Numbered from the stretch's first letter, positions 1-8,440 are shown. The stretch is DNA of 31,766 bases from Pseudomonadota bacterium (GCA_023411035.1 JAEYPE010000215.1:1-31766); one strand, 5' to 3'. A program made the numbers and translations. The notes: generated by a model from the letters alone, not told the origin.

Positions 1-197
<197 letters not shown>

Positions 198-214
198 GTT
201 CGTGCTTCGCGACG

Positions 215-242
215 GGGGCCGGCCTGCGTGCCGGCCCCTTTT
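215..242 (+). terminator. Intrinsic terminator after tuf
   Basis: A perfect 9-bp stem (GGGGCCGGC at 215-223 with GCCGGCCCC at 230-238) closes a 6-base loop and is followed by TTTT. It sits 18 bases after the tuf stop codon. This separates the str transcript from the S10 transcript. Confidence 0.85.
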
Positions 243-327
243 GCATAGCCGGTCCGCGAAAATACGGCGTGACGCGCCGGACCGCCCTGAACCCGTTGTC
301 GCCCCTGCCGGAAGGGGAAAATGTGGG

Positions 328-356
328 TTGACAGAGGGGCGGGTTGGGCATACACG
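328..356 (+). promoter_or_regulatory. Candidate sigma-70-type promoter for the S10 operon
   Basis: A perfect TTGACA -35 (328-333) is followed after 17 bases by TACACG (351-356), a weak -10 that keeps the TA..A. pattern. It lies downstream of the tuf terminator and upstream of rpsJ, where a promoter for the ribosomal operon is needed. The predicted start near 363 gives a leader of about 290 bases. The -10 match is the weak point. Confidence 0.5.
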
Positions 357-457
357 TTACGCCCTCTGGAAAGTGGGTTGGTAGTAGGCACGTCCGGCCT
401 AGACGCAGCCCGATCACGAACGGCACCGCAAGGACCCCTTGCACCGGTTGCTGCCCG

Positions 458-497
458 GAACATCCATCCGCATTGCGATGCGGGGGATGTTCTTTTT
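458..497 (+). promoter_or_regulatory. Terminator-like hairpin in the rpsJ leader (candidate attenuator)
   Basis: GAACATCC (458-465) pairs with GGATGTTC (485-492). Inside it TCCGCAT (467-473) pairs with ATGCGGG (478-484) around a TGCG loop. A run of five T follows at 493-497. This is an intrinsic terminator by structure, yet it lies 154 bases upstream of rpsJ with no gene ending before it. Other hairpins flank it: 428-442, 575-605 and 603-624. The last two share bases and cannot both form. The spacer 198-650 holds no credible ORF. Confidence 0.6.
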
Positions 498-650
498 CGT
501 ATCGGCCGTCAGATCGGACAGGACGTACCGCCTCCCGCCGCTTCGGTGAACCGGCGCTGGGTTGCCTGACGCTGCCGGTCCCCGGGGGAAGTTTTGGGGT
601 ACCGGTGGCGCAGTCGCGTCACCGAAACGAGGTGCAAGGGACGTTTGGAC

Positions 651-959
<309 letters not shown>

Positions 960-1019
960 GTCGTAGCTGTTGAGGGACCTCTCCCGTTGAGGATGTCCCT
1001 GGTCAGGAGATAAAGAACA

Positions 1020-1730
1020 ATGCGATCCGGTTTGATCGCGCAGAAAGTCGGCATGACCCGCGTCTTCACGGACGACGGGCAGCACGTGCCGGTGACTGTG
1101 CTGAAAGTCGACAGCTGCCAGGTCGTCGCCGTTCGCACCGAGGACAAGGATGGCTACACCGCCGTCCAGCTCGGCGCCGGCGCCATCAAGGTGAAGAACG
1201 TCACGAAGCCGCAGCGCGGGCATTTCGCCAAGGCGCGCGTCGAGCCCAAGCGCAAGCTGGTCGAGTTCCGCGTCGATGCCGACGCGCTGATCGATGTCGG
1301 CGCCGAGCTCTCGGCTGCGCATTTCGTTCCGGGCCAGTTCGTCGACGTCACCGGCACTTCCATCGGTAAGGGCTTCGCCGGCCCGATGAAGCGCTGGAAC
1401 TTCGGTGGTCTGCGCGCGACGCACGGCGTGTCGGTGTCGCACCGCTCGCACGGTTCGACGGGTAACCGCCAGGACCCCGGCAAGGTCTTCAAGAACAAGA
1501 AGATGGCCGGTCATCTCGGCGACGAGAAGGTCACGGTTCTGAACCTGAAGGTCGTGTCGGTCGATGAGGACCGCGGTCTGATTTTCCTCAAGGGTGCCGT
1601 TCCGGGCGCCGAGGGATCTTGGCTGCGCATCCGCGACGCGGTGAAGAAAAAGGCTCCGGAAGGTCTGCCGTTCCCCGCCGGGATCAAGGCTGCGCCGGCC
1701 GCTGAAGCCGCCGCCGAGCCGCAGGAGTGA
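1020..1730 (+). CDS. rplC: 50S ribosomal protein L3
   Basis: L3 is a primary 23S rRNA binder that reaches towards the peptidyl transferase centre. The 236-residue product starts MRSGLIAQKVGMTRVF, the standard L3 N-terminus, after an AGGAGA site. The central extension with GTSIGKGFAGPMKRWNF and RSHGSTGNRQDPGKVF is intact. Gln151 matches the residue methylated by PrmB in E. coli L3. The last 25 or so residues are Ala/Glu/Pro-rich and look disordered. The stop codon lies five bases before the chosen rplD start, so translation is probably coupled. Confidence 0.98.
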   Translation: MRSGLIAQKVGMTRVFTDDGQHVPVTVLKVDSCQVVAVRTEDKDGYTAVQLGAGAIKVKNVTKPQRGHFAKARVEPKRKLVEFRVDADALIDVGAELSAAHFVPGQFVDVTGTSIGKGFAGPMKRWNFGGLRATHGVSVSHRSHGSTGNRQDPGKVFKNKKMAGHLGDEKVTVLNLKVVSVDEDRGLIFLKGAVPGAEGSWLRIRDAVKKKAPEGLPFPAGIKAAPAAEAAAEPQE

Positions 1731-1735
1731 TGGCC

Positions 1736-2356
1736 ATGAAGGCGACCATTAAGAACCTGAACAACGAGACCGTCGGCGAGATCGAACTTGCCGATGAAGT
1801 GTTCGGCCTTCCGTCCCGTACGGACATCCTGGCCCGCATGGTCAACTGGCAGCTGGCCAAGCGCCGCGCCGGCAACCACAAGACCAAGGGCATCAGCGAG
1901 ATCTCCGGCACGAACAAGAAGCCGTACCGCCAGAAGGGCACCGGCCGCGCCCGCCAGGGCTCGCTGCGTTCGCCGCAGTTCCGCGGCGGTGCGACCATCT
2001 TCGGTCCGGTTGTCCGCTCGCACGAGCACGACCTGACCAAGAAGGTCCGCAAGCTCGCTCTGAAGACCGCGCTGTCCACCAAGGCGGCGGAAGGCAAGCT
2101 CCTGGTCCTCGACGCCGCTTCGGCCGAGACCCACAAGACCAAGGAACTGGCTGCCCGTCTCGCCTCGCTCGGCCTGACCTCGGCCCTGATCATCGATGGT
2201 GCCAACCTGAACGAGAACTTCGCTCGGGCTTCGCGCAACATCCCGCTGATCGACGTGCTGCCGGAGCAGGGCGCCAACGTCTACGACATTCTTCGCCGCG
2301 ATACGCTGGTCCTGACCCGCAACGCGGTCGAGCAGCTGGAGGCTCGCCTGAAATGA
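1736..2356 (+). CDS. rplD: 50S ribosomal protein L4
   Basis: L4 (206 residues) binds 23S rRNA and lines the exit tunnel with a long loop. In E. coli it also represses the S10 operon. The tunnel loop shows as the basic stretch from about residue 45 to 85, including KPYRQKGTGRARQGS and SPQFRGGATIFGP. Possible starts are GTG 1727, ATG 1730 and ATG 1736. I chose 1736 because the AGGAG at 1723-1727 then sits at the right distance and the protein begins MKATIKNLN. The stop overlaps the rplW start as ATGA. L4 is the first candidate to act on the structured rpsJ leader. Confidence 0.96.
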   Translation: MKATIKNLNNETVGEIELADEVFGLPSRTDILARMVNWQLAKRRAGNHKTKGISEISGTNKKPYRQKGTGRARQGSLRSPQFRGGATIFGPVVRSHEHDLTKKVRKLALKTALSTKAAEGKLLVLDAASAETHKTKELAARLASLGLTSALIIDGANLNENFARASRNIPLIDVLPEQGANVYDILRRDTLVLTRNAVEQLEARLK

Positions 2357-2670
2357 GCAAGCAGTCGAAACCTGCGGTGAGCCAGGAGCGGATGTACGAC
2401 CTCATTCTGGCTCCGGTGATCACCGAGAAGTCGACGATGGCGTCGGAGCACAATCAGGTGACGTTCCGCGTGCCGCTGTCGGCGACCAAGCCGGAGATCA
2501 AGGCGGCTGTCGAGGGGCTGTTCAACGTGAAGGTGACGGCGGTCAATACCCTGATCTCCAAGGGCAAGACCAAGCGCTTCCGCGGCACCATCGGCCGTCG
2601 CTCGGACTACAAGAAGGCCGTCGTGACCCTCGCCGAGGGGAACAAGATCGACGTGACCACGGGCATCTGA
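2353..2670 (+). CDS. rplW: 50S ribosomal protein L23
   Basis: L23 (105 residues) lies at the tunnel exit and is the docking site for trigger factor and SRP in bacteria. The family signature is seen as ILAPVITEKSTMASE near the N-terminus and as VKVTAVNTLISKGKTKRFRG in the RNA-binding half. The first 12 or so residues are a short extension. The ATG overlaps the rplD stop by four bases, indicating coupling. A GAGCGGGAG stretch in the 16-base gap supplies the ribosome site for rplB. Confidence 0.97.
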   Translation: MSKQSKPAVSQERMYDLILAPVITEKSTMASEHNQVTFRVPLSATKPEIKAAVEGLFNVKVTAVNTLISKGKTKRFRGTIGRRSDYKKAVVTLAEGNKIDVTTGI

Positions 2671-2686
2671 GCGGGAGTGTGATCCG

Positions 2687-3514
2687 ATGGCTCTGAAGCA
2701 ATATCGCCCGATTACACCGTCGCTCCGCCAGCTGGTCATCGTCGACCGCTCGGAGCTGTGGAAGGGCAAGCCGGTCAAGTCCCTCACCGAGGGTCTGACC
2801 AAGTCCGGTGGCCGCAACAACACCGGCCGCATCACCGCGCGCCGGATGGGTGGCGGTCACAAGCGCGTCTACCGTCTGGTGGACTTCAAGCGTCGCAAGT
2901 TCGACGTCCCGGCGATCGTCGAGCGCCTGGAGTACGATCCGAACCGTTCGGCCTTCATCGCCCTCATCAAGTATGAGGACGGTACCCTGTCCTACATCCT
3001 GGCGCCGCAGCGTCTGAAGGTGGGTGACACGGTCGTGGCCGGCGAGAAGGTGGATGTGAAGCCCGGCAACGCCATGCCGCTGAAGAACATCCCGGTCGGC
3101 TCGGTGCTGCACAACGTCGAGCTGAAGCCCGGCAAGGGTGGTCAGCTGGCCCGTTCGGCCGGCACCTACCTGCAGCTGGTCGGACGTGACGGCGGCTACG
3201 CCCAGCTCAAGCTGCCCTCGGGCGAGCTGCGCATGGTCCGTGGCGAGTGCATGGCGACCCTGGGTGCGGTGTCCAACCCGGACAACATGAACACCAACAA
3301 GGGCAAGGCCGGTCGCAACCGTTGGCTGGGCATCCGTCCGTCGGTCCGCGGCGTCGCCATGAACCCGATCGACCACCCGCACGGTGGTGGTGAAGGCCGC
3401 ACCTCGGGTGGCCGTCATCCGGTCACGCCGTGGGGCAAGCCGACCAAGGGCAAGAAGACTCGTCACAACAAGAAGACGGATGGCCTGATCCTGCGCCGCC
3501 GTCATTCGAAGTAA
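2687..3514 (+). CDS. rplB: 50S ribosomal protein L2
   Basis: L2 (275 residues, normal length) is needed for subunit joining and peptidyl transferase assembly. It starts MALKQYRPITPSLRQLVIVD. The N-terminal OB-like RNA-binding domain has GRNNTGRITARRMGGGHKR, and the SH3-like half has AGTYLQLVGRDGGYAQLKL. The MNPIDHPHGGGEGR motif contains the conserved histidine near the peptidyl transferase centre. The basic C-terminal tail is complete. It is 12 bases from rpsS, with an AAGGAGGG site between them. Confidence 0.98.
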   Translation: MALKQYRPITPSLRQLVIVDRSELWKGKPVKSLTEGLTKSGGRNNTGRITARRMGGGHKRVYRLVDFKRRKFDVPAIVERLEYDPNRSAFIALIKYEDGTLSYILAPQRLKVGDTVVAGEKVDVKPGNAMPLKNIPVGSVLHNVELKPGKGGQLARSAGTYLQLVGRDGGYAQLKLPSGELRMVRGECMATLGAVSNPDNMNTNKGKAGRNRWLGIRPSVRGVAMNPIDHPHGGGEGRTSGGRHPVTPWGKPTKGKKTRHNKKTDGLILRRRHSK

Positions 3515-3526
3515 GGAGGGCGGACG

Positions 3527-3805
3527 ATGGCACGCTCCGTTTGGAAGGGCCCGTTCGTCGACGGCTACCTGCTCAAGAAGGCGGACAAGTCGCGGGCTTC
3601 CGGCCGCAACGAGATCATCAAGATCTGGTCGCGTCGTTCGACGATCCTGCCGCAGTTCGTGGGTCTCACGTTCGGCGTGTACAATGGCCACAAGTTCCTG
3701 CCGGTTCTGGTGACCGAGAACATGATCGGCCACAAGTTCGGTGAGTTCGCTCCGACGCGCACCTTCTACGGGCACGCGGCGGACAAGAAGGCGAAGAGGA
3801 AGTAA
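3527..3805 (+). CDS. rpsS: 30S ribosomal protein S19
   Basis: S19 (92 residues) sits in the 30S head next to S13 and contacts the A-site tRNA region. The N-terminus ARSVWKGPFVDGYLLKKAD and the core IIKIWSRRSTILPQFVG are textbook S19. The C-terminal GHKFGEFAPTRTF is also complete. A near-perfect AAGGAGGG ribosome site precedes the ATG. Its partner S13 (rpsM) is not found after adk in this window. Three bases separate it from rplV. Confidence 0.98.
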   Translation: MARSVWKGPFVDGYLLKKADKSRASGRNEIIKIWSRRSTILPQFVGLTFGVYNGHKFLPVLVTENMIGHKFGEFAPTRTFYGHAADKKAKRK

Positions 3806-3808
3806 GCC

Positions 3809-4204
3809 ATGGGCAAGCCCTCCAACCCCAGCCGTATCGCGGAGAACGAGGCAATCGCCTCCAATCCGATGATCCGCACCAGCCCGCGCAAGCTGAACCT
3901 CGTCGCCCAGCTCATCCGCAACAAGGATGCCAGCAGCGCCGTGGCCGAGCTGACCTTCTCCAAGCGCCGCATCGCCGGCGAGGTGAAGAAGGTTTTGCAG
4001 GCCGCGATCGCCAACGCCGAGAACAACCATCAGCTCGATGTGGACCGCCTGTACGTCTCCTCGGCGACGGTCGGCCGCGCCCTGGTGATGAAGCGCTTCC
4101 ACGCCCGCGCCCGTGGCCGCGGCGCCCGGGTCGAGAAGCTGTTCTCCAACCTGACGATCATCGTGCGTGAGCGCGACGCCGCCGCTGCCGAAGGGGCCGA
4201 GTAA
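3809..4204 (+). CDS. rplV: 50S ribosomal protein L22
   Basis: L22 (131 residues) extends a beta-hairpin into the exit tunnel, where macrolide-resistance changes occur in other bacteria. The core IRTSPRKLNLVAQLIRNK and the hairpin segment MKRFHARARGRGARVEK are intact. It has about 18 extra residues at the N-terminus compared with E. coli, a common alphaproteobacterial form. The stop is one base before the rpsC start, so the two are probably translated together. Confidence 0.97.
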   Translation: MGKPSNPSRIAENEAIASNPMIRTSPRKLNLVAQLIRNKDASSAVAELTFSKRRIAGEVKKVLQAAIANAENNHQLDVDRLYVSSATVGRALVMKRFHARARGRGARVEKLFSNLTIIVRERDAAAAEGAE

Positions 4205-4205
4205 G

Positions 4206-4982
4206 ATGGGTCAGAAAGTTAATCCGATCGGGCTGCGCCTCGGCATCAACCGGACCTGGGACAGCCGTTGGTTCGCCAAGCGCGACTACGCCAACCTGCT
4301 GCACCAGGACCTGAAGCTGCGCGGCTATCTGCAGGGTCGCCTGCAGCAGGCCGGCTGCTCGCGCGTTGTCATCGAGCGTCCGGCCAAGAAGGCCCGCGTC
4401 ACCATCCACTCGGCCCGTCCGGGCGTGGTGATCGGTAAGAAGGGCGCTGACATCGAGAAGCTGCGTTCCGAGCTGTCGAAGATGGCCGGCGGAGAGGTGA
4501 GCCTGAACATCATCGAGATCCGCAAGCCGGAAATCGATGCCAAGCTCATCGCCGAGAACATCTCCAACCAGCTCGAGCGTCGTGTCGCCTTCCGCCGCGC
4601 CATGAAGCGCGCCGTTCAGTCGGCCATGCGTCTGGGCGCCCAGGGCATCCGGATCAACTGTTCCGGTCGTCTCGGCGGCGCCGAGATTGCCCGTCTGGAG
4701 TGGTACCGCGAGGGCCGCGTTCCGCTGCACACCCTGCGTGCGGACATCGACTACGGCACCGCGACCGCGAAGACCACCTACGGCACCTGCGGTGTCAAGG
4801 TGTGGGTCTTCAAGGGCGAGATCATGGCGCACGACCCGATGGCCCAGGACAAGCGCATGGGCACCGAGCCGGTGTCGACCGATGGCGAGCCGCGTCGCGA
4901 GCGTCGCGAGCGTGGCGACCGTGAGGAGCGTGGGGGCCGCGGTCGCGGCGACCGTGACCGCTCCGAGCGGGCTGACCGCTAG
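4206..4982 (+). CDS. rpsC: 30S ribosomal protein S3 with charged low-complexity tail
   Basis: S3 (258 residues) forms part of the mRNA entry channel with S4 and S5 and takes part in mRNA unwinding. The ATG at 4206 gives the universal MGQKVNPIGLRLG start. A KH-type domain covers roughly residues 40-110, with the VVIGKKGADIEKL loop. The C-terminal domain includes GRLGGAEIARLEWYREGRVPL. From about residue 225 the protein is an Arg/Glu/Asp/Gly-rich tail with repeated RRER, RGDR and RDRSE units, and it is very likely disordered. A similar block starts S5. TAG is followed at once by TAA. Confidence 0.97.
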   Translation: MGQKVNPIGLRLGINRTWDSRWFAKRDYANLLHQDLKLRGYLQGRLQQAGCSRVVIERPAKKARVTIHSARPGVVIGKKGADIEKLRSELSKMAGGEVSLNIIEIRKPEIDAKLIAENISNQLERRVAFRRAMKRAVQSAMRLGAQGIRINCSGRLGGAEIARLEWYREGRVPLHTLRADIDYGTATAKTTYGTCGVKVWVFKGEIMAHDPMAQDKRMGTEPVSTDGEPRRERRERGDREERGGRGRGDRDRSERADR

Positions 4983-4997
4983 TAAGGGGCACGAGCG

Positions 4998-5429
4998 ATG
5001 CTTTCTCCGAAGCGTACCAAGTACCGCAAGGCCCACAAGGGCCGCATCCACGGCAACGCGAAGGGCGGCACCCAGCTGAACTTCGGTTCCTTCGGCCTGA
5101 AGGCCCTGGAGCCGGAGCGCATCACGGCCCGTCAGATCGAGGCGGCCCGCCGCGCGATCACCCGCGCCATGAAGCGTCAGGGCCGCGTGTGGATCCGTGT
5201 GTTCCCGGACCTGCCGGTCTCCACCAAGCCCGCCGAAGTCCGAATGGGTTCCGGTAAGGGCACGCCCGAGTACTGGGCGGCCCGCGTCCATCCCGGCCGC
5301 ATTCTGTTTGAGCTGGACGGCGTGCCGGCAGATGTGGCAAAGCAGGCGTTCGCCCTGGCGGCCGCCAAGCTGCCGATCAAGACCAAGCTGGTGACCCGCC
5401 TCGGCGGCGGTGAGGAGGTGGCGGCATGA
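4998..5429 (+). CDS. rplP: 50S ribosomal protein L16
   Basis: L16 (143 residues) is a late-assembling 50S protein that helps position tRNA at the A site. The N-terminus MLSPKRTKYRKAHKGR and the segments FGSFGLKALEPERITA and RVFPDLPVSTKPAEVRMG are diagnostic. The arginine hydroxylated by YcfD in E. coli lies in this last segment; no hydroxylase gene is in the window. It ends AAAKLPIKTKLVTR plus a short acidic tail. The stop overlaps the rpmC start as ATGA. Confidence 0.97.
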   Translation: MLSPKRTKYRKAHKGRIHGNAKGGTQLNFGSFGLKALEPERITARQIEAARRAITRAMKRQGRVWIRVFPDLPVSTKPAEVRMGSGKGTPEYWAARVHPGRILFELDGVPADVAKQAFALAAAKLPIKTKLVTRLGGGEEVAA

Positions 5430-5632
5430 AGCCCGTCGACGTTCGTGCGAAGAGCACCGAGGAGCTGAACGATCAGCTCCTCCAGCTCAAAAAGGAACAG
5501 TTCAACCTGCGCTTCCAGCGGGCTTCCGGCCAGCTGGAGAACACCGCGCGGGTGCAGATGGTGCGTCGTGACATCGCGCGCATCAAGACGATCCTCGGCG
5601 AGCGTTCGCGCTCGGCCGAAGCCGGCAAGTAA
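5426..5632 (+). CDS. rpmC: 50S ribosomal protein L29
   Basis: L29 (68 residues) is a small helical-hairpin protein at the tunnel exit next to L23. The pattern KSTEELNDQLLQLKKEQFNLRF followed by TARVQMVRRDIARIKTIL is typical. The GGTGAGGAGGTG at the end of rplP serves as its ribosome site, and the ATG overlaps the rplP stop. The last ten or so residues are a variable tail. The gap to rpsQ is 12 bases and holds AAGGAGGG. Confidence 0.96.
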   Translation: MKPVDVRAKSTEELNDQLLQLKKEQFNLRFQRASGQLENTARVQMVRRDIARIKTILGERSRSAEAGK

Positions 5633-5644
5633 GGAGGGCTACCA

Positions 5645-5899
5645 ATGCCTCGCCGCGTTCTGCAGGGCACGGTGGTCAGCGACAAGGGCGACAAGACGGT
5701 TATCGTCCTCGTCGAGCGCCGCGTCATGCACCCCGTGTACAAGAAGTTCATTCGTCAGTCGAAGAAGTACGCCGCCCACGACGAGGGCAACCAGTTCAAG
5801 GTCGGCGATACCGTTTCGATCATCGAATGCCGCCCGATCTCCAAGCGCAAGCGCTGGACGGTCGTGCTTGAGTCCGCCGCCGTTGGCGGCGCCGCGTAA
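5645..5899 (+). CDS. rpsQ: 30S ribosomal protein S17
   Basis: S17 (84 residues) is an OB-fold primary binder of 16S rRNA. The strands GTVVSDKGDKTVIVLVERR and HPVYKKFIRQSKKYAAHDE are well conserved, as is FKVGDTVSIIECRPISK. The length matches E. coli S17. It has a strong AAGGAGGG ribosome site and is followed after 17 bases by rplN. Confidence 0.97.
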   Translation: MPRRVLQGTVVSDKGDKTVIVLVERRVMHPVYKKFIRQSKKYAAHDEGNQFKVGDTVSIIECRPISKRKRWTVVLESAAVGGAA

Positions 5900-5916
5900 A
5901 CGGAAGGGTACAAACC

Positions 5917-6285
5917 ATGATCCAGATGCAAACCAACCTGGAAGTCGCCGACAATAGCGGGGCGCGCCGGGTGCAGTGCATCAAGGTGCTTGGCGGTTCC
6001 AAGCGGAAGGTTGCCACCGTGGGCGACGTGATCGTCGTTTCGGTCAAGGAGGCCATTCCGAAGGGCCGCGTGAAGAAGGGCGACGTGCATCGCGCCGTCA
6101 TCGTCCGCACCGCGAAGGAACTGCGCCGGGAGGACGGGTCCGCGATCCGTTTCGACCGCAATGCCGCCGTGCTGATCAACAAGCAGGGCGAGCCGATCGG
6201 CACGCGTATCTTCGGGCCGGTCACTCGTGAGCTTCGCGGCAAGAAGTTCATGAAGATCATCTCGCTGGCGCCGGAGGTGCTGTGA
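5917..6285 (+). CDS. rplN: 50S ribosomal protein L14
   Basis: L14 (122 residues, exact family length) lies at the subunit interface and is the target of the silencing factor RsfS. It starts MIQMQTNLEVADNSGARRVQ. The family signature lies around IPKGRVKKGDVHRAVIVRT, and the end RELRGKKFMKIISLAPEVL is complete. The final TGA shares its last base with the rplX ATG, so the two reading frames are coupled. Confidence 0.98.
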   Translation: MIQMQTNLEVADNSGARRVQCIKVLGGSKRKVATVGDVIVVSVKEAIPKGRVKKGDVHRAVIVRTAKELRREDGSAIRFDRNAAVLINKQGEPIGTRIFGPVTRELRGKKFMKIISLAPEVL

Positions 6286-6602
6286 TGGCCGCGAAGATCA
6301 AGACCAAGGACAAGGTCGTCGTTCTGGCCGGCAAGGACAAGGGCAAGACCGGCGAGGTGATCAAGGTCATCCCGGCGGAAAACCGTGTCGTTGTGCAGGG
6401 CGTGAACGTGGTGAAGAAGCACCAGCGTCCCAGCGCGACCTCGCAGGGCGGGATCGTTGAGTTCGAGGCGCCGATCAATGTCTCGAACGTCGCTCATGTC
6501 GACCCCAAGGACGGCAAGCCGACTCGCGTCGGTTTCAAGATCCTTGAGGATGGCCGCAAGGTGCGTGTCGCCAAGCGGTCCGGCGAAGTCATCGACGTGT
6601 GA
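6285..6602 (+). CDS. rplX: 50S ribosomal protein L24
   Basis: L24 (105 residues) starts early 50S assembly. A KOW motif is visible as VVVLAGKDKGKTGEVIKV near the N-terminus, and the HQRPSATSQGGIVEFEAPI segment is typical. A GTG in the same frame lies at 6282, but I chose ATG 6285 because GGAGGT at 6272-6277 is then seven bases upstream. The end RVAKRSGEVIDV is normal. Confidence 0.97.
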   Translation: MAAKIKTKDKVVVLAGKDKGKTGEVIKVIPAENRVVVQGVNVVKKHQRPSATSQGGIVEFEAPINVSNVAHVDPKDGKPTRVGFKILEDGRKVRVAKRSGEVIDV

Positions 6603-6613
6603 GGACCGGACCA

Positions 6614-7156
6614 ATGGCTGCACGTTTGAAGGAAGTGTACGACTCCAAGATCCGCGCCGCGCTCAAGGCTGAGTTCGGCTACGCGAACGATATGGAAGTT
6701 CCGCGGATCGAGAAGATCGTCATCAACATGGGTGTCGGCGAGGCCGTCGGCGACTCCAAGAAGATCCAGAATGCGGTGAGCGAACTGACGGCGATCAGCG
6801 GCCAGAAGCCGGTCGTCACGAAGTCCCGCAAGTCGATCGCGCAGTTCAAGCTGCGTGAGGGCATGGCGATCGGGTGCAAGGTCACGCTCCGTCGTGATCG
6901 CATGTACGAGTTCCTGGATCGCCTGGTCACGATCGCGTTGCCGCGTGTCCGCGACTTCCGCGGCATCCCCGGCAACAGCTTCGACGGCCGTGGCAACTAT
7001 GCCATGGGCGTGAAGGAGCAGATCATTTTCCCGGAGATCGACTACGACAAGATCGATCAGATCCGCGGCATGGACATCATTTTCGTCACCTCGGCGAAGA
7101 CCGACAAGGAGGCCAAGGCCCTCCTGAAGGCCTTCGACATGCCGTTTGTGGCCTGA
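6614..7156 (+). CDS. rplE: 50S ribosomal protein L5
   Basis: L5 (180 residues) is part of the central protuberance and carries 5S rRNA with L18 and L25. The ATG at 6614 gives MAARLKEVYDSKIRAAL, with GAGGA upstream; an upstream in-frame GTG at 6599 overlaps rplX and is not preferred. The motifs VINMGVGEAVGDSKKI, GQKPVVTKSRKSIAQFKLR and RDFRGIPGNSFDGRGNY are all present. Its 5S partner L18 is encoded further down the same operon. Confidence 0.97.
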   Translation: MAARLKEVYDSKIRAALKAEFGYANDMEVPRIEKIVINMGVGEAVGDSKKIQNAVSELTAISGQKPVVTKSRKSIAQFKLREGMAIGCKVTLRRDRMYEFLDRLVTIALPRVRDFRGIPGNSFDGRGNYAMGVKEQIIFPEIDYDKIDQIRGMDIIFVTSAKTDKEAKALLKAFDMPFVA

Positions 7157-7175
7157 TTGGCTGGAGCACGACCCC

Positions 7176-7481
7176 ATGGCTAAGACCAGTGCCATCGAGA
7201 AGAACAAGCGCCGCACCAAGCTGGTGAAGCAATTCGCCAACAAGCGTGCCCGCCTGAAGGCCATCGCCTCCGATCGCTCCCTCCCGCCGGAAGAGCAGTT
7301 CGCCGCCCGCCTCAAGCTGGCCGAACTGCCGCGCAACTCGTCGAAGGTGCGCATCCGTAACCGCTGCGAAATGACCGGCCGTCCGCGGGCGTTCTATCGC
7401 AAGTTCAAGCTGTCCCGCGTCACCCTCCGTGAACTGGCCTCGACCGGCCAGATCCCGGGGATGGTGAAGTCGAGCTGGTAA
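7176..7481 (+). CDS. rpsN: 30S ribosomal protein S14, zinc-independent form
   Basis: S14 (101 residues) sits in the 30S head. The long form without a CxxC pair is seen here: only one Cys, in the RNRCEMTGRPRAFYRKF signature, where zinc-type S14 has four. The ATG at 7176 gives MAKTSAIEKNKRRTKLV; a longer frame from 7146 overlaps rplE. The C-terminus GQIPGMVKSSW is universal. The 13-base gap to rpsH includes TAAGGAGGG. Confidence 0.97.
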   Translation: MAKTSAIEKNKRRTKLVKQFANKRARLKAIASDRSLPPEEQFAARLKLAELPRNSSKVRIRNRCEMTGRPRAFYRKFKLSRVTLRELASTGQIPGMVKSSW

Positions 7482-7494
7482 GGAGGGTCGGAGA

Positions 7495-7893
7495 ATGTCT
7501 TTGAGCGATCCGCTCGGCGATATGCTGACCCGCATCCGCAACGGTCAGCACGCCCGCATGTCTGTTGTGCAGAGCCCGGCGTCGAAGCTGCGCAGCAACG
7601 TGCTTGAGGTTCTCAAGCGCGAGGGTTACATCCGCGGCTACTCCGAGGAGGAGCTGCGCCCCGGCATCAAGAACCTGAAGATCGAGCTGAAGTATCACGA
7701 AGGCGAGCCTGTGATTAAGCAGATCGCCCGCGTGTCGAAGCCCGGCCGCCGCGTCTATTCGAAGATCACCGATCTGCCCCGCGTCTTCAACGGCCTCGGC
7801 ATCGCGATCCTCTCCACGCCGCGCGGCGTGATGTCGGACAATGAGGCCCGCGCCGCCAACGTCGGCGGTGAAGTCCTCTGCCGCGTGTTCTAA
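7495..7893 (+). CDS. rpsH: 30S ribosomal protein S8
   Basis: S8 (132 residues) is a central 16S rRNA organiser and, in E. coli, the repressor of the spc operon. The start MSLSDPLGDMLTRIRNGQ and the C-terminal RNA-binding signature ILSTPRGVMSDNEARAANVGGEVL are intact. The gene has a strong AAGGAGGG site. I see no obvious S8-binding mimic in the short rplN-rplX-rplE junctions, so E. coli-style control is not supported by sequence here. Confidence 0.97.
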   Translation: MSLSDPLGDMLTRIRNGQHARMSVVQSPASKLRSNVLEVLKREGYIRGYSEEELRPGIKNLKIELKYHEGEPVIKQIARVSKPGRRVYSKITDLPRVFNGLGIAILSTPRGVMSDNEARAANVGGEVLCRVF

Positions 7894-7906
7894 GGGGGAC
7901 CCTTCG

Positions 7907-8440
7907 ATGTCGCGCATTGGAAAGCATCCCGTGCCGGTTCCGGCTGGTGTTGACGTTGCCGTCAACGGCCAGCTGGTGTCGGCCAAGGGCAAGCTGGGTA
8001 CGCTCAGCCTGACCCTCATCGACGACATCACGGCCAAGCTGGAAGACGGCAAGGTCGTGGTCGCCCCGGCGAACGACAGCAAGCGCGCCCGCGTTATGTG
8101 GGCGACCTCGCGCACCCTGATCAACAACATGATCACGGGCGTAAACCAGGGCTTCACCATCAACCTCGAGATCAACGGCGTCGGTTACCGTGCCGCCGTG
8201 CAGGGCAAGGAGCTGGTCATGCAGCTCGGCTACTCGCACGACGTCAAGTACCCGATCCCGGAGGGCATCACCATCAAGTGTGACAAGCCCACCGCGATCT
8301 CGGTGTCGGGCTTCGACAAGCAGAAGGTTGGTCAGGTCGCCGCGGAGATCCGCGGTTGGAAGAAGCCGGAGCCCTACAAGGGCAAGGGCATCAAGTACGA
8401 GACCGAAACCCTCCTCCGCAAGGAAGGCAAGAAGAAGTAA
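7907..8440 (+). CDS. rplF: 50S ribosomal protein L6
   Basis: L6 (177 residues) binds near the sarcin-ricin loop and the factor-binding site. The ATG at 7907 yields MSRIGKHPVPVPAGVDV, the standard start. The two tandem L6 folds can be followed, and the C-terminal signature RKWKKPEPYKGKGIKY-like segment (here GWKKPEPYKGKGIKYETE) is present. The stop is 8 bases before rplR. Confidence 0.97.
   Translation: MSRIGKHPVPVPAGVDVAVNGQLVSAKGKLGTLSLTLIDDITAKLEDGKVVVAPANDSKRARVMWATSRTLINNMITGVNQGFTINLEINGVGYRAAVQGKELVMQLGYSHDVKYPIPEGITIKCDKPTAISVSGFDKQKVGQVAAEIRGWKKPEPYKGKGIKYETETLLRKEGKKK

Noticed and set aside
2543..4102. Long minus-strand frame opposite rplW, rplB, rpsS and rplV
   Set aside because: It runs antisense through four conserved ribosomal genes and has no recognisable domain.
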